Assembly (NCBI RefSeq): GCF_002018875.1
Contig: NZ_MVOL01000014.1
Span: forward strand, 124,001-188,000
DNA length: 64,000 bases
Direction: 5' to 3'
From: Pseudomonas sp. MF4836
GTDB lineage: Bacteria > Pseudomonadota > Gammaproteobacteria > Pseudomonadales > Pseudomonadaceae
The translations under genes and the position numbers were made by a program. This document shows positions 16,446 to 27,928 of this stretch, piece after piece (the stretch's first letter is position 1; each line of letters begins with the position of its first letter). Under the pieces are notes generated by a model. That model saw only the letters and a program-made list of their open reading frames with translations. It was not told where the DNA came from and ran no database searches.

Positions 16446-16474
16446 ATGGGCGGCGTTTTTTATTGGCCGCCCAT
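16446..16474 (+). repeat. 9-bp perfect inverted repeat upstream of the DUF4303 ribosome binding site
   Basis: ATGGGCGGC (16446-16454) pairs with GCCGCCCAT (16466-16474) across an 11-base loop (GTTTTTTATTG). The hairpin ends only one base before AAGGAG of the following gene, and the T-run falls in the loop rather than after the stem. It could influence translation of that gene or contribute to ending the upstream transcript. Confidence 0.55.
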
Positions 16475-16490
16475 AAGGAGATCCGCGCCC

Positions 16491-17039
16491 ATGAGTGAGT
16501 TTGATTTTGCCCAATTGCAGGCTGACCTTGAGTCCGCCTCGAGGCTGGCGCTGCTCCAGATCGCCAAAGCCCACCCTGAAGAAACACTGTGCAGCTTCGC
16601 CCTCTACAGCGATTGCGGGGCCATGACCGCCTGTATCGCCAGCAATACCCGGAGTCACCAGCAGCGTCATCAGGCCGAAAACCCCGATGACCAGGCCTAC
16701 TACAAATTCTCACCGGCAGAGTGGCGTTTCGAAGGCCAGGGCGCCGACCAGGAAATCGGCCAGATCTGCACCCGACTGCGGGAACGCGCCCTGGATATCG
16801 AGGACGACCCCGGCTTTGGTGCCTTCCGCGACCAGCTGTACCAGACCTGCGTCCAGGCCCTGGAGAACTTGCGCAACCAAGGGGTTTTCTCCGGGTTCGG
16901 CGAGGACTTTCTGCTGGTGTTCGCCGTGTCGGATGACGACCCGGATCCCGCCGTCGAACTGGCCAATCTCAGCCGCCTGAACTCGCCCGCCACCGTCGAG
17001 GAATACAAGGCCTGGCAAGCCACCTGGGCCAGGCAATAA
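16491..17039 (+). CDS. DUF4303 family protein
   Basis: A 182-residue soluble acidic protein resembling DUF4303, a domain found as stand-alone proteins and next to toxin-immunity genes in many bacteria. Landmarks: FALYSDCGAMTACIASNT, a central YYKFSPAEWRFEG, and a C-terminal acidic FAVSDDDPDPAVELANLSR. ATG 16491 has AAGGAG upstream. No toxin gene is adjacent. Function unknown. Confidence 0.65.
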   Translation: MSEFDFAQLQADLESASRLALLQIAKAHPEETLCSFALYSDCGAMTACIASNTRSHQQRHQAENPDDQAYYKFSPAEWRFEGQGADQEIGQICTRLRERALDIEDDPGFGAFRDQLYQTCVQALENLRNQGVFSGFGEDFLLVFAVSDDDPDPAVELANLSRLNSPATVEEYKAWQATWARQ

Positions 17040-17108
17040 ACCCTCGAGGCTGGCAGCACGCTGTAGCCTCAGGCAGTCGCCCGTGTTTTACACAGGTAAG
17101 GGCTTACC

Positions 17109-17130
17109 TAGTCACTTGGTAGTCACTTGG
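17109..17130. repeat. Perfect 11-bp tandem duplication
   Basis: TAGTCACTTGG occurs twice in direct succession, at 17109-17119 and 17120-17130, ten bases before the start of a small membrane-protein gene. It may have arisen by slippage and changes the spacing of whatever promoter or leader lies here. Confidence 0.7.
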
Positions 17131-17139
17131 GTCAAAGGA

Positions 17140-17565
17140 ATGAGATCAGCAGAAAACACCAATCCAGTACCCTCTCGCCCCTCGATTACCATCATCGGCG
17201 TTGCGCTGGGCCTGGCCGTTGCACTCTGCATCAGCGCACAAGGTCCGTACTTCTGGAGTAACTTCGCAGGTTATTGGTTACCGCAGGCGGCAGTGCTGGC
17301 CATGGCCATGCTGTTCAAGGCGTCACGGGCTGTGCTCGGTGGCGTCGCGCTGACGATGGCGCTGTACTTGTACCTTTTCGACAGCTGGGCCACCGAGTCC
17401 ATGGCATGGCTGTTCTACCTGTTCAGCTTCCCTGGCGTGCTGGTTGGAGCACTGCTCGCCAGTGTCGCACCGTCACGCAAGCCCTACGAGGTCCTGATCG
17501 CTGCGGGCTGGGTGATCCTGGGCATCGTGGTGAACCTGACCATAATGCTGATCACGATGGCATAA
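17140..17565 (+). CDS. Hypothetical inner-membrane protein (141 aa)
   Basis: A 141-residue protein with four hydrophobic segments, roughly at residues 16-36, 46-80, 88-112 and 118-140, ending VILGIVVNLTIMLITMA. There is no signal cleavage site and no recognised domain. ATG 17140 follows AAAGGA; an upstream frame extension of 19 codons runs over the 11-bp tandem repeat and has no ribosome binding site. Its neighbours do not suggest a role. Confidence 0.65.
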   Translation: MRSAENTNPVPSRPSITIIGVALGLAVALCISAQGPYFWSNFAGYWLPQAAVLAMAMLFKASRAVLGGVALTMALYLYLFDSWATESMAWLFYLFSFPGVLVGALLASVAPSRKPYEVLIAAGWVILGIVVNLTIMLITMA

Positions 17566-17612
17566 CACGGCACCTGGAGCCCCCTGGACGGGCATGAGGA
17601 GGCGGTTGGGCC

Positions 17613-18086
17613 TCATGCCTCCTCGGCAAACGCGTCCTTGATAAAAGCCTCCAGTTCCTTTTCCTCAAGCAGCTCAATGGAAAAATGCCCAAAGCGTTTC
17701 GGCAACCAGATGATGCGTGTGCCACTGGGTGATTGCAGATTATCGCGAGACAGCGGATTGCCGTTTTCATCTTCCGGCTGGACACCCTCCTCGACCAACT
17801 CGTCGTAGGCTGCCTCAATGTCCGGCGTGGAATAACAATGGCGGTAGATCATGCCTTCGCCGTTAGCGTCCATCAGCACCTTGAGATTGCCGGTAAACGG
17901 CTGCACGAGCATAAGGCGCTCCGTTCCAAACATCACAATCGCAAAACGCACGTGCAGGTCGCCACGCTGCCAGTCGAGCGTCTTTGAAATCCTTGCGCTA
18001 AAGACTCGAGCGTAATACCGGCAGGCTTCCTCAAGATCCTTGACCAGAACATCCACGTGGCTGAATTTTAATTTCAACGGCCTCAC
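17613..18086 (-). CDS. VOC family protein
   Basis: A 157-residue vicinal-oxygen-chelate protein. The first module begins KLKFSHVDVLVKDLEEACRY, and the second holds YRHCYSTPDIEAAYDELVEE. The conserved C-terminal glutamate lies in FGHFSIELLEE. GTG 18086 was chosen with AGGAAAAGG as ribosome binding site; TTG at 18077 is an alternative. Substrate unknown. It lies convergent to the 141-aa membrane protein gene. Confidence 0.8.
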   Translation of the reverse strand: MRPLKLKFSHVDVLVKDLEEACRYYARVFSARISKTLDWQRGDLHVRFAIVMFGTERLMLVQPFTGNLKVLMDANGEGMIYRHCYSTPDIEAAYDELVEEGVQPEDENGNPLSRDNLQSPSGTRIIWLPKRFGHFSIELLEEKELEAFIKDAFAEEA

Positions 18087-18309
18087 CCTTTTCCTGAAAT
18101 GGGATTCATCGGTCTTCAGCCCGGCGCCACTGACCAAAGTGCTCAAACCTATCACTGATTGCGGCCCGGCAGGCGTTCCTCAACCCTCGAAAATGCTTGA
18201 GGCCAGCCCACCTGGAGCCATACTTATAGAGATAACGCTGTCGCCGACACGTGCAATAATCCCGCACGTTCCAAAGCAACGTCGCCCTACAGCAAATGGA
18301 GTTGCCCTT

Positions 18310-18915
18310 ATGAAGAAGTACATCCTGTATCCGCTGCTTGCACTGCTTGCCGGATGCAGCACGGGGCCTTATTTACATCCGGAATCGCCCCTGGGCGAAA
18401 ACGCGCTGCTGTCACGCACCTGCCCCGGACCCAAGGCAGCGATGAGCTTTGCCCCGCTATCGGAAGAGCTCAATTGGGTGCACCTATTGGTTTATGTGGC
18501 GCCGCCAGGAACCTCAAGCTGGCCAGGCAACCAACGTTCGACGGACACTGAACTGCGCCTGTTTGGTCGCCTGTACACGCCTCCCTACCTGCGCAACCTC
18601 AACACCCCGGAGCAACGCAGGGCGGCCTACAGACAGACCCCGCCAGCACTGTGGATCAGCGCTGCATCGCCGCAAGTCACGGTGACGCTGGCGACCGGGC
18701 AGCGCTATCAAGTCAGTATCGAACAGCTGAAAACCGGCTTTGATCCGCGAGAACAATTCCACAGCGGGTGGAAAGGAACGCCCCTGGGCAAAGGCGACAT
18801 GGATGACTTCACCCTCACCTTCCCCGACCTTTTCATCAACGGCGAGAAAGTCCCCATGGCGCCCATCCACTTCAAGAAGCGCGAAGAACGCTACGCGCCG
18901 GTGTTCAACTGCTGA
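18310..18915 (+). CDS. Hypothetical lipoprotein (201 aa)
   Basis: ATG 18310 gives a lipoprotein signal peptide MKKYILYPLLALLAGCSTGP with lipobox LAGC, so the protein is anchored at C15 in the envelope. The mature part has no recognised domain; it contains the stretches WVHLLVYVAPPGTSSWPGN and DFTLTFPDLFINGEKVPMAP, suggesting a beta-rich fold. The gene is divergent from the VOC gene and convergent with the fatty acid hydroxylase gene. Confidence 0.75.
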   Translation: MKKYILYPLLALLAGCSTGPYLHPESPLGENALLSRTCPGPKAAMSFAPLSEELNWVHLLVYVAPPGTSSWPGNQRSTDTELRLFGRLYTPPYLRNLNTPEQRRAAYRQTPPALWISAASPQVTVTLATGQRYQVSIEQLKTGFDPREQFHSGWKGTPLGKGDMDDFTLTFPDLFINGEKVPMAPIHFKKREERYAPVFNC

Positions 18916-18957
18916 CGGCCCATCATTCCTGATTGGCCGGCACAACGGGGATGACGT

Positions 18958-19500
18958 TCAAGACTGCGTGCGCTCCCCGTCGGATGGCAGCGCATCGAGC
19001 TGTATATAGGTGCGGAACACGTGGTCCCAGAGCGGCGAGGACACGCCGAAGTTTTTCTCGATGCCCTTGCGGTGATGCAGGTCGTGGTTGGCCACTAACC
19101 CGGAAATAAAGCGGTAGGCCCAATGCTCCGGACGGTGCATCACGTAATGCAACGAGATGTAGCAGAAGTAACCCACCACCACCCCGGCAAACACTGACGT
19201 CAGGTCCGTCCACCACGCGAGCAGCAAGAGCAGCGCGTACACCGAACTGGTTTTCCAGCTGGACACCCCGATGTAAGCCAGGACGTCGACATGGTGCGTC
19301 CAGTGTTCACGGCGGTACAGCGAGTGAAACAGGGAGCGGTGCACCCAATACTCGACCAGCGACCAGGCCAGCAGGCCGACCAGCGCCTGGCCAACATGAA
19401 AGGGCCCGAGGTACAGCGCCAGCAGGACAAACAACGGCGCGGTGAAAAAATCGAGGTAATAAGCCAGCGAAGACATCAGCCATTTATTGGACGCAGCCAT
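18958..19500 (-). CDS. Sterol desaturase / fatty acid hydroxylase family membrane protein
   Basis: A 180-residue integral membrane di-iron enzyme. The eight-histidine signature is complete: HRSLFH near residue 53, HWTHH near 65, HYVMH near 117 and HDLHH near 138, between hydrophobic stretches such as APLFVLLALYLGPFHVG. Members hydroxylate or desaturate sterols, fatty acids or carotenoids; the substrate here is not known. ATG 19500 lies at the end of a short intergenic gap facing the E1 gene. Confidence 0.85.
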   Translation of the reverse strand: MAASNKWLMSSLAYYLDFFTAPLFVLLALYLGPFHVGQALVGLLAWSLVEYWVHRSLFHSLYRREHWTHHVDVLAYIGVSSWKTSSVYALLLLLAWWTDLTSVFAGVVVGYFCYISLHYVMHRPEHWAYRFISGLVANHDLHHRKGIEKNFGVSSPLWDHVFRTYIQLDALPSDGERTQS

Positions 19501-19685
19501 GCGCGAAATTCCTTGTGAGAGCCGACGGACATCAGGTTATGAGCGGTTCGAGAAAAGCGTGCACACACTAACAGATGAGCCATGGGCAAACCTATGGCCT
19601 GAACCTCATCGGCTGCCACGTTGCAACTTCCGGTGCCGGTAGGACCGACAACCGGGCCTTTGCGCAGCAGCTGGATGCTCGCGCC

Positions 19686-22349
<2,664 letters not shown>

Positions 22350-22436
22350 TGCAGGGCACCCCGACAGACAGGAGCAACCACCCGGCACGCTAGCGTGCCT
22401 GAGAGGTTGAGTGGACGACTGAAATTGGCAACTGGG

Positions 22437-22748
22437 CTAGGCCGAAACTTGCTCAAGAAATATCAGTTGCAACGGCTCATCCAAAAGCGCGCCGGCCGTG
22501 GTGGCAAAGCGTTGAAAGTACGGCATGGCGAAATGAGCATCGAGCGCGGCTTGATCCTTGAAGGCTTCGCGCATATAGAACGTTCCGTGCTCATCGCGCA
22601 GCTCGAACAGCACGTAATCAAGGTTTCCAGGTTCCGCCCGGGTCGGTTCTATCAGTGCCAACAACGCCTCTTTCAACGCCTGCCGTTGGCCGGTCTTGGC
22701 CTTGAGCACTGCAATCGAGACCACTGCCTGATGGGACGCATTCATCAT
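22437..22748 (-). CDS. Putative quinol monooxygenase (ABM / YgiN family)
   Basis: A 103-residue ferredoxin-fold protein of the antibiotic biosynthesis monooxygenase family. The core is VVSIAVLKAKTGQRQALKEA, followed by EPGNLDYVLFE, and the C-terminal PYFQRFATT. YgiN-type members oxidise quinols without a cofactor. ATG ATG at 22748 follows CTGGAGAG. It is the promoter-distal member of a minus-strand set with a royal-jelly-type protein and an alcohol dehydrogenase, divergent from a LysR gene. Confidence 0.85.
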   Translation of the reverse strand: MMNASHQAVVSIAVLKAKTGQRQALKEALLALIEPTRAEPGNLDYVLFELRDEHGTFYMREAFKDQAALDAHFAMPYFQRFATTAGALLDEPLQLIFLEQVSA

Positions 22749-22795
22749 CAAACTCTCCAGGGTTCGCATTATGTAAACGGTGGCATGGGGTGCAA

Positions 22796-23980
22796 TCAGT
22801 GGGTTGGCGCTGGCGCGGCGTCGATTTTGAGCCGCATCAGGCTGTAGGGTTTTTCCCGCTGATCCTGGCCGGAACGGAACGCTGCCTGGCGGTGCAATTG
22901 GTTCGCGGTGAAGTACAGATAACCATCCGGACCAATTGCCAGGGTGTCGGGCCAGAGCAACCGGGGATCGTGCACCAGTGTTTGCCAACGCCCGTCAGGC
23001 AGGCGCTTGCGGATGGCGTTGTGCTCGTAGTCCCCCGCGTAAATGGCGCCGTCGGCGTCGGCTTCCAAACCATCGGAGGCGCCTTTTTCCCCCAGGTCCT
23101 GCACCGCGGCGGCAAGCTGCTGTTCGCTGACGTTGGCATCGCGCAGCAACGCCGTGGAGACAGCAAACAGATGCCGACTGGACAGTGGCGTGAAGTAGAG
23201 GGTGTTCCCGTCTGCTGACAAGGCGATACCGTCCGAGGCTACCGCCAGCGGCTTGCGCTCACCATTCGGTCCATCGACCATGACCGGCAAGCCTTCGACG
23301 ACCGGCACAAATTCTGGGGCAACCGAGGTGGCCGGGGCGCCGCTCAAGCGCCGGATGGCACGTCCGCTGGCGATATCCATGACAATGATCGCGCCGGGGC
23401 CACGCAGGGAGGAGTCGGTGATATAGACCGTGCCTTGCGTTCCCGTGCGAAAGTCAAAGCGCATGTCGTTGACATAGGTGCTGGGCAACATGACGTTATC
23501 CGGAAACACCAGCCGCTTGACGATACGGTTGCTGGCAAGATCAACCGCCACCAGTTTCGCCCCGCGCGGCTTCGGATCCGAGAACCCGGGAGCCGCGGTG
23601 TCGAGCAACCAGACACGGCCCTGACCATCGGCCACGACACTTTGCACGCTGATCAAACCATCGCCCGGATCCCGAGGGTTCTCCTGGTTGATCTGCGCAT
23701 TGGGGTAGGCCACCACCTTTCCATCGCGAATTTCACCCACCGTAAACGGCACCGTGTCGCCCCAGCGTGGGAAGTTGACGAAAATCCGTCCGGTCTCACT
23801 GACGGTCACCCCCGTGGGCATGGCATCGTAAAAAGCATGGACCTGCTCAAGCTTGCCGAAGGCTTTGTCGGCGGGTGCATCTTCAGCCAATCCGACGGCG
23901 GTTATTGCATGGGCCATCGGCACGGCGAACACCGCTGCCGAGACTATCGCGAGTACTGCGGGTAGGTTTTTAATGCGCAT
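22796..23980 (-). CDS. Major royal jelly / L-dopachrome tautomerase-related secreted protein
   Basis: A 394-residue periplasmic beta-propeller. A Sec signal peptide (MRIKNLPAVLAIVSAAVFAV, cut after AHA) leads into the MRJP-type propeller with FVNFPRWGDTVPFTV, VWLLDTAAPG, YVNDMRFDFR, VYITDSSLRGPGAIIVMDIA and the final GPDGYLYFTANQLH. Bacterial members often sit beside redox genes; a substrate is not established. It lies between a quinol monooxygenase and a quinone-reductase-like gene on the same strand, hinting at shared handling of aromatic or quinone compounds. Confidence 0.85.
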   Translation of the reverse strand: MRIKNLPAVLAIVSAAVFAVPMAHAITAVGLAEDAPADKAFGKLEQVHAFYDAMPTGVTVSETGRIFVNFPRWGDTVPFTVGEIRDGKVVAYPNAQINQENPRDPGDGLISVQSVVADGQGRVWLLDTAAPGFSDPKPRGAKLVAVDLASNRIVKRLVFPDNVMLPSTYVNDMRFDFRTGTQGTVYITDSSLRGPGAIIVMDIASGRAIRRLSGAPATSVAPEFVPVVEGLPVMVDGPNGERKPLAVASDGIALSADGNTLYFTPLSSRHLFAVSTALLRDANVSEQQLAAAVQDLGEKGASDGLEADADGAIYAGDYEHNAIRKRLPDGRWQTLVHDPRLLWPDTLAIGPDGYLYFTANQLHRQAAFRSGQDQREKPYSLMRLKIDAAPAPTH

Positions 23981-24034
23981 GGTGTGCTCCCGATGGGCCT
24001 GTCAGCGGCCCACCTGCAGGTGTGGGGATGATGA

Positions 24035-25042
24035 TCAGAAACCTTCGAGAACGATCTTGCCTTTGGCTTTTCCGCTCTCGACCAGCCCATGGGCGCGGCG
24101 CATATTGGCGGCATTGATGAGGCCGAAGTGCTCCCCCAGGGTGGTTCGTAAAACGCCCTGATCGATCAGGTTGGAGACGCGATTGAGCAAGTGGTGCTGC
24201 TTGATCATGTCCGGGGTTTCGAACAGCGAGCGGGTAAACATGAGTTCCCAGTGCAACGACAGGGACTTTCGCTTGAGGGGCATCACATCCAGGCTCTGCG
24301 GGTCGTCGATCACAGCCAGGCGCCCCTGCGGACGCAGCACCTCGATCAACTGCAAAAGGTGTAGCTCGGTATGGGTCAGGCTGGCCACATAGCTGACCTC
24401 TGCCACTCCCAGTGCTTCCAACTGGGGAAGCAGTGGCTGGCTGTGGTCGATCACATGGTGGGCCCCCATGTGCCGAACCCAATCTGCGGTCTCCGCCCGC
24501 GAAGCGGTACCGATAACGGTCAGCCGGGTCAACTGGCGGGCCAGTTGCACCAGCATCGAACCAACGCCACCGGCCGCACCGATGATCAGCAGACACTCGC
24601 CCTGCCCTGACTCCTCGGCGACCCCCAGGCGGTCAAACAGCAGTTCCCAGGCGGTTATCGACGTCAGCGGCAACGCTGCAGCGGAGGCTGCACCTAACGA
24701 TCGCGGCTTATGCCCGACAATTCGCTCATCCACCAGGTGCAATTGGCTATAGCTGCCGGCGCGGACAATGGAGCCCGCGTAGAACACTTCATCGCCGGGA
24801 TGAAACAGTGTCACTTCAGCGCCCACTTCACGGACGATACCTGCGGCGTCCCAGCCCAGGATTTTCGGTTCTCTGGTGAAAGTCCCAGCACGCACTTTGG
24901 TGTCGACCGGGTTGACTGAAACCGCCTGCACTTCCACCAGCAGATCCCTGGGGCCAGGAGTCGGCACAGGAACGTCAATATCCTGCAGTGCCTGAGGATC
25001 TTCGATGGGCAAGGCGTGTTGGGTAAAGGAAATCGCTTTCAT
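24035..25042 (-). CDS. Zinc-type alcohol dehydrogenase-like / quinone reductase family oxidoreductase
   Basis: A 335-residue NADPH-dependent medium-chain reductase of the ZADH/QOR group. The GroES-like domain carries VNPVDTKVRAG and ILGWDAAGIVREVG; the Rossmann domain has LIIGAAGGVGSMLVQLARQ. Zinc-ligand cysteines are missing, so it is a zinc-free reductase of quinones or enones. ATG 25042 is used; GTG 25048 is also possible. Divergent from a LysR gene 110 bases away, which probably controls it. Confidence 0.85.
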   Translation of the reverse strand: MKAISFTQHALPIEDPQALQDIDVPVPTPGPRDLLVEVQAVSVNPVDTKVRAGTFTREPKILGWDAAGIVREVGAEVTLFHPGDEVFYAGSIVRAGSYSQLHLVDERIVGHKPRSLGAASAAALPLTSITAWELLFDRLGVAEESGQGECLLIIGAAGGVGSMLVQLARQLTRLTVIGTASRAETADWVRHMGAHHVIDHSQPLLPQLEALGVAEVSYVASLTHTELHLLQLIEVLRPQGRLAVIDDPQSLDVMPLKRKSLSLHWELMFTRSLFETPDMIKQHHLLNRVSNLIDQGVLRTTLGEHFGLINAANMRRAHGLVESGKAKGKIVLEGF

Positions 25043-25152
25043 GGACACTCGCTGTATGAAGGGCTGATGCGCTCAATTGCGATCATCTTCGGCTTCCCAT
25101 GGGCAAAGAAAAACCTGCAGAATGCACCAACACTTTCACTGCAGGAGTGAAA

Positions 25153-26043
25153 ATGATCCGTATTGATGATCTTGGCCTGTTCGTGCGCAGCGCCGCATTG
25201 GGCAGCTTCACCGCCGCAGCACTGGAAGCAGATCTGTTACCTGGCCAGGTTGCAGCGGCGATCAAGCGCCTGGAGCGCGAGCTGGATGTGCGTTTGTTCG
25301 CCCGCACCACCCGCAGCCTCAGACTGACTGCCGAGGGTGAGCAGTACCTGCCCACGGCCCTCTCTGTGCTTGAGACCTTGAAGCAAGGAGAGGAAAGCCT
25401 GCACGGAGCAAATGCCCGTCTTCGTGGAGTACTGCAAGTGGCGGCACCGTCCGATCTGGGGCGCAATATTCTGCTGCCATGGCTCTCGGCATTCCGCCGC
25501 CAGCATCCGGAACTCAGTTTGCGTTTTGTCCTCTCCGACCAGGTGGCGGATCTGTTTCGCGAACCGGTCGATGTGGCGATACGGTACGGATCGAATGAGG
25601 ATGCCAACTATGTTGCCCTGCCCCTGGCGCCCTGGAATCGGAGGGTGCTGGTTGCGTCCACAGACTATGTCGAGCGCCATGGATACCCGAGCACCCCGGA
25701 TGACCTGAGCCGCCATCCGTGCTTGCTCTACCTGCAAAACGGCCGGGTCTACGACAAGTGGCGCCTGGGTAACCAGTCGATCCAGGTGAGCGGCCCACTG
25801 TTCAGTGACGACGCCGATGTGGTCCGACGCTGGGCCCTGGGCGGAGAAGGTATCGCCAACAAATCCTGGCTGGATGTCAGCAGCGATGTAGCGGCTGGAC
25901 GCCTGGTGGTGCTACTGCCTGAGTACCCCGGCGACGCTTCGCCGTTAAGCCTGGTGTGCCCGCACCGTAAACAGATCTCGCCAGCGGTGACTCAGCTCTA
26001 CAGTTGGCTCAGCAGTCAATTCTCCATGCTGGAGCGCATCTGA
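25153..26043 (+). CDS. LysR family transcriptional regulator
   Basis: A 296-residue LysR regulator. The winged helix-turn-helix occupies residues 1-60 (MIRIDDLGLFVRSAALGSFT, then AAIKRLERELDVRLFARTTR); the effector domain follows from about residue 90 with VAAPSDLGRNILLPWL. It belongs to the CrgA/AaeR-like subgroup. ATG 25153 follows AGGAGTG. It is divergent from the oxidoreductase gene, the usual layout for control of the neighbouring set (24035-25042, 22796-23980 and 22437-22748). Confidence 0.9.
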   Translation: MIRIDDLGLFVRSAALGSFTAAALEADLLPGQVAAAIKRLERELDVRLFARTTRSLRLTAEGEQYLPTALSVLETLKQGEESLHGANARLRGVLQVAAPSDLGRNILLPWLSAFRRQHPELSLRFVLSDQVADLFREPVDVAIRYGSNEDANYVALPLAPWNRRVLVASTDYVERHGYPSTPDDLSRHPCLLYLQNGRVYDKWRLGNQSIQVSGPLFSDDADVVRRWALGGEGIANKSWLDVSSDVAAGRLVVLLPEYPGDASPLSLVCPHRKQISPAVTQLYSWLSSQFSMLERI

Positions 26044-26091
26044 GCTCATGCCGTGGGGCAGTAACATCCTCAGGTCCCGGGCAGTTACCGG

Positions 26092-26949
26092 CTAAGCCAG
26101 AACCACATCGAAAAATGAGCTGATCAGCCGACTGGTACGTCGCTCCGCCAGGCAATAGAGATAGGTTTCGGTGTAAAGCGGATCGCCCGCAATGCGGATC
26201 GTGCGAATACGAGGATCGGCAATGAACTCGGCCTCGGAGACAACACCCAGCCCCAGCCCCCGCACCACGGCCTCGCGCAAGGCTTCGCGACTGCCGATTT
26301 CCATGGCGATGCGCGGAACGATTGCTGCCGCGAGCAACGCCTGTTCCAGGACCAGACGTGTGGTCGACCCGGGCTCGCGTTGCAGCAGCCGTTGACCTTC
26401 CAGCTCCTCCAGGCGCACTGAACCACGCCCGGCAAAAGGATGCTCATGGTGGGCAAACAGAATGATCGGGTGGCGCGCGTAACGCACCGAGCAGAGCCCT
26501 GGATCATCGTTTCGACCGGCAAGCACCGCAATATCCGTCACATAGTTTTCAAGATCAGCCAGCACTTGGGCCGAGTTGCCGACCCGGATCGACACGTCGA
26601 TGCGCGGATGGCGCTGAAGGTAGTTATCCACCATTTCGATCACGTGAAAGGGGCCGACCGCGCCAAGTTTCAACTGGCCACTGTCCAGCTGACCGGAGTC
26701 ACGCAGCAGGTTGTGCGCATCCAGGTCCAGCGCCGCCATTGCTTGAGCGATCGGCAGCAACTGCCGGCCGACATCCGACAACTCGATGCGCCGTCCCCGG
26801 CGATTGAACAGTTCCAGATTGTACTGGCGCTCCAGGCTCTGCACCTGGGTGGTCAACGTCGGCTGGCTGAGCCCCAGCGCCCGTGCGCCGGCGCTGAAAC
26901 TTGCGTGGCGGGCCACGGCGAGAAAGGCGCGCATCTTTGCGGTGGACAT
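26092..26949 (-). CDS. LysR family regulator, divergent from phnDCE
   Basis: A 285-residue LysR protein. DNA-binding domain: MRAFLAVARHASFSAGARAL (residues 6-25) and LSQPTLTTQVQSLERQYNLE. Effector domain from about residue 90, with LQREPGSTTRLVLEQAL resembling CysL/phosphonate-linked members. Start ATG 26949. Because it lies 109 bases from phnD and reads away from it, it is the likely regulator of the phosphonate import genes. The intergenic region contains AT-rich dyads suited to a T-N11-A LysR box. Confidence 0.88.
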   Translation of the reverse strand: MSTAKMRAFLAVARHASFSAGARALGLSQPTLTTQVQSLERQYNLELFNRRGRRIELSDVGRQLLPIAQAMAALDLDAHNLLRDSGQLDSGQLKLGAVGPFHVIEMVDNYLQRHPRIDVSIRVGNSAQVLADLENYVTDIAVLAGRNDDPGLCSVRYARHPIILFAHHEHPFAGRGSVRLEELEGQRLLQREPGSTTRLVLEQALLAAAIVPRIAMEIGSREALREAVVRGLGLGVVSEAEFIADPRIRTIRIAGDPLYTETYLYCLAERRTSRLISSFFDVVLA

Positions 26950-27058
26950 CCATAGATCCCATCAATAGTTGAGTGCTGAAATCCATATTGAATTGATCGT
27001 ATGACTGTCACGTGACATTTCTAGCCTGAGGCCACTTCAACCAACCTCCTGGAATGCC

Positions 27059-27928
27059 ATGAACAATTTCTCCAGATTCTTGCGTATCGCCGCTATTGCC
27101 TGCCTCTCGATAAGCGCTGCCTGCCAAGCCTCGGCGAACGACAAGCTGAGAATTGGCCTGATCCCATCAGAGGACTCCCAGGCAATGATCGAGTCCAGCA
27201 AGCAGGTACTCAGCAGCCTGGAGAAAAAGCTGGGCATGCCCGTCGAGCCCTTTGTCGCGACCGACTACAACGGCATCATCGAAGCATTGCGGGCCGGCAA
27301 ACTGGACGTGGCCTATCTCGGTCCGTTCTCCTATGTGCTGGCTACGTCGGTGGCCGATGTCGAGGCCTTCGCGGTGGCGGTCACCAAAAAAACCGGCCAG
27401 AGCGCCTACCACAGCCTGATTCTGGCGCACAAGGACAGTGGGATTGGTGAATTGTCCGACCTCAAGGGCCATACCTTCGCCTTTGTCGATCCAAGCTCTG
27501 CATCCGGTCACCTATTCCCCAAGGCCGGGCTGGAGCAGGCCGGCTTCGATCCGGAAAAACTGTTTTCACGGGTAATCTTCTCCGGCTCCCATGACGCCAG
27601 CATCCTCGCAGTCGCGAACCGCAAGGTCGACGCTGCCGCAGTGGCCGACCGCATTCTTGCCAACGCAGTGGCCAGAGGCCTGGTCAAAGACGATGACCTC
27701 CAGGTGGTTTGGAGTTCGCGGCCGATTCCGGAGTCGCCAATGGTCTGGCGCAAAAATCTCGACCCGGCGCTCAAAGAGAAAGTCGCTGCGGCCCTGGCTT
27801 CGATCAAGGACGTGCCTTGGGGTGACCAAGGCCAACTGGATGGCTTCCAGCCCACCACTGATGCGGCTTACGACGTGGTGCGCGAAACCGCCAAGGTCCT
27901 CGACCTCGATTTGCGGAGACTGAAATGA
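27059..27928 (+). CDS. phnD: Phosphonate ABC transporter, periplasmic binding protein
   Basis: A 289-residue PhnD-family periplasmic binding protein. A signal peptide covers residues 1-27 (ending ACQASAND). Family motifs are LRIGLIPSEDSQAM, VATDYNGIIEALRAGKLDVA (substrate-binding), YLGPFSYVLA, FAFVDPSSASGHLFPKAGLE and the late FSGSHDASILAVAN. It delivers a phosphonate to PhnE. First gene of phnDCE; its last codons overlap the phnC start by four bases. Confidence 0.93.
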   Translation: MNNFSRFLRIAAIACLSISAACQASANDKLRIGLIPSEDSQAMIESSKQVLSSLEKKLGMPVEPFVATDYNGIIEALRAGKLDVAYLGPFSYVLATSVADVEAFAVAVTKKTGQSAYHSLILAHKDSGIGELSDLKGHTFAFVDPSSASGHLFPKAGLEQAGFDPEKLFSRVIFSGSHDASILAVANRKVDAAAVADRILANAVARGLVKDDDLQVVWSSRPIPESPMVWRKNLDPALKEKVAAALASIKDVPWGDQGQLDGFQPTTDAAYDVVRETAKVLDLDLRRLK

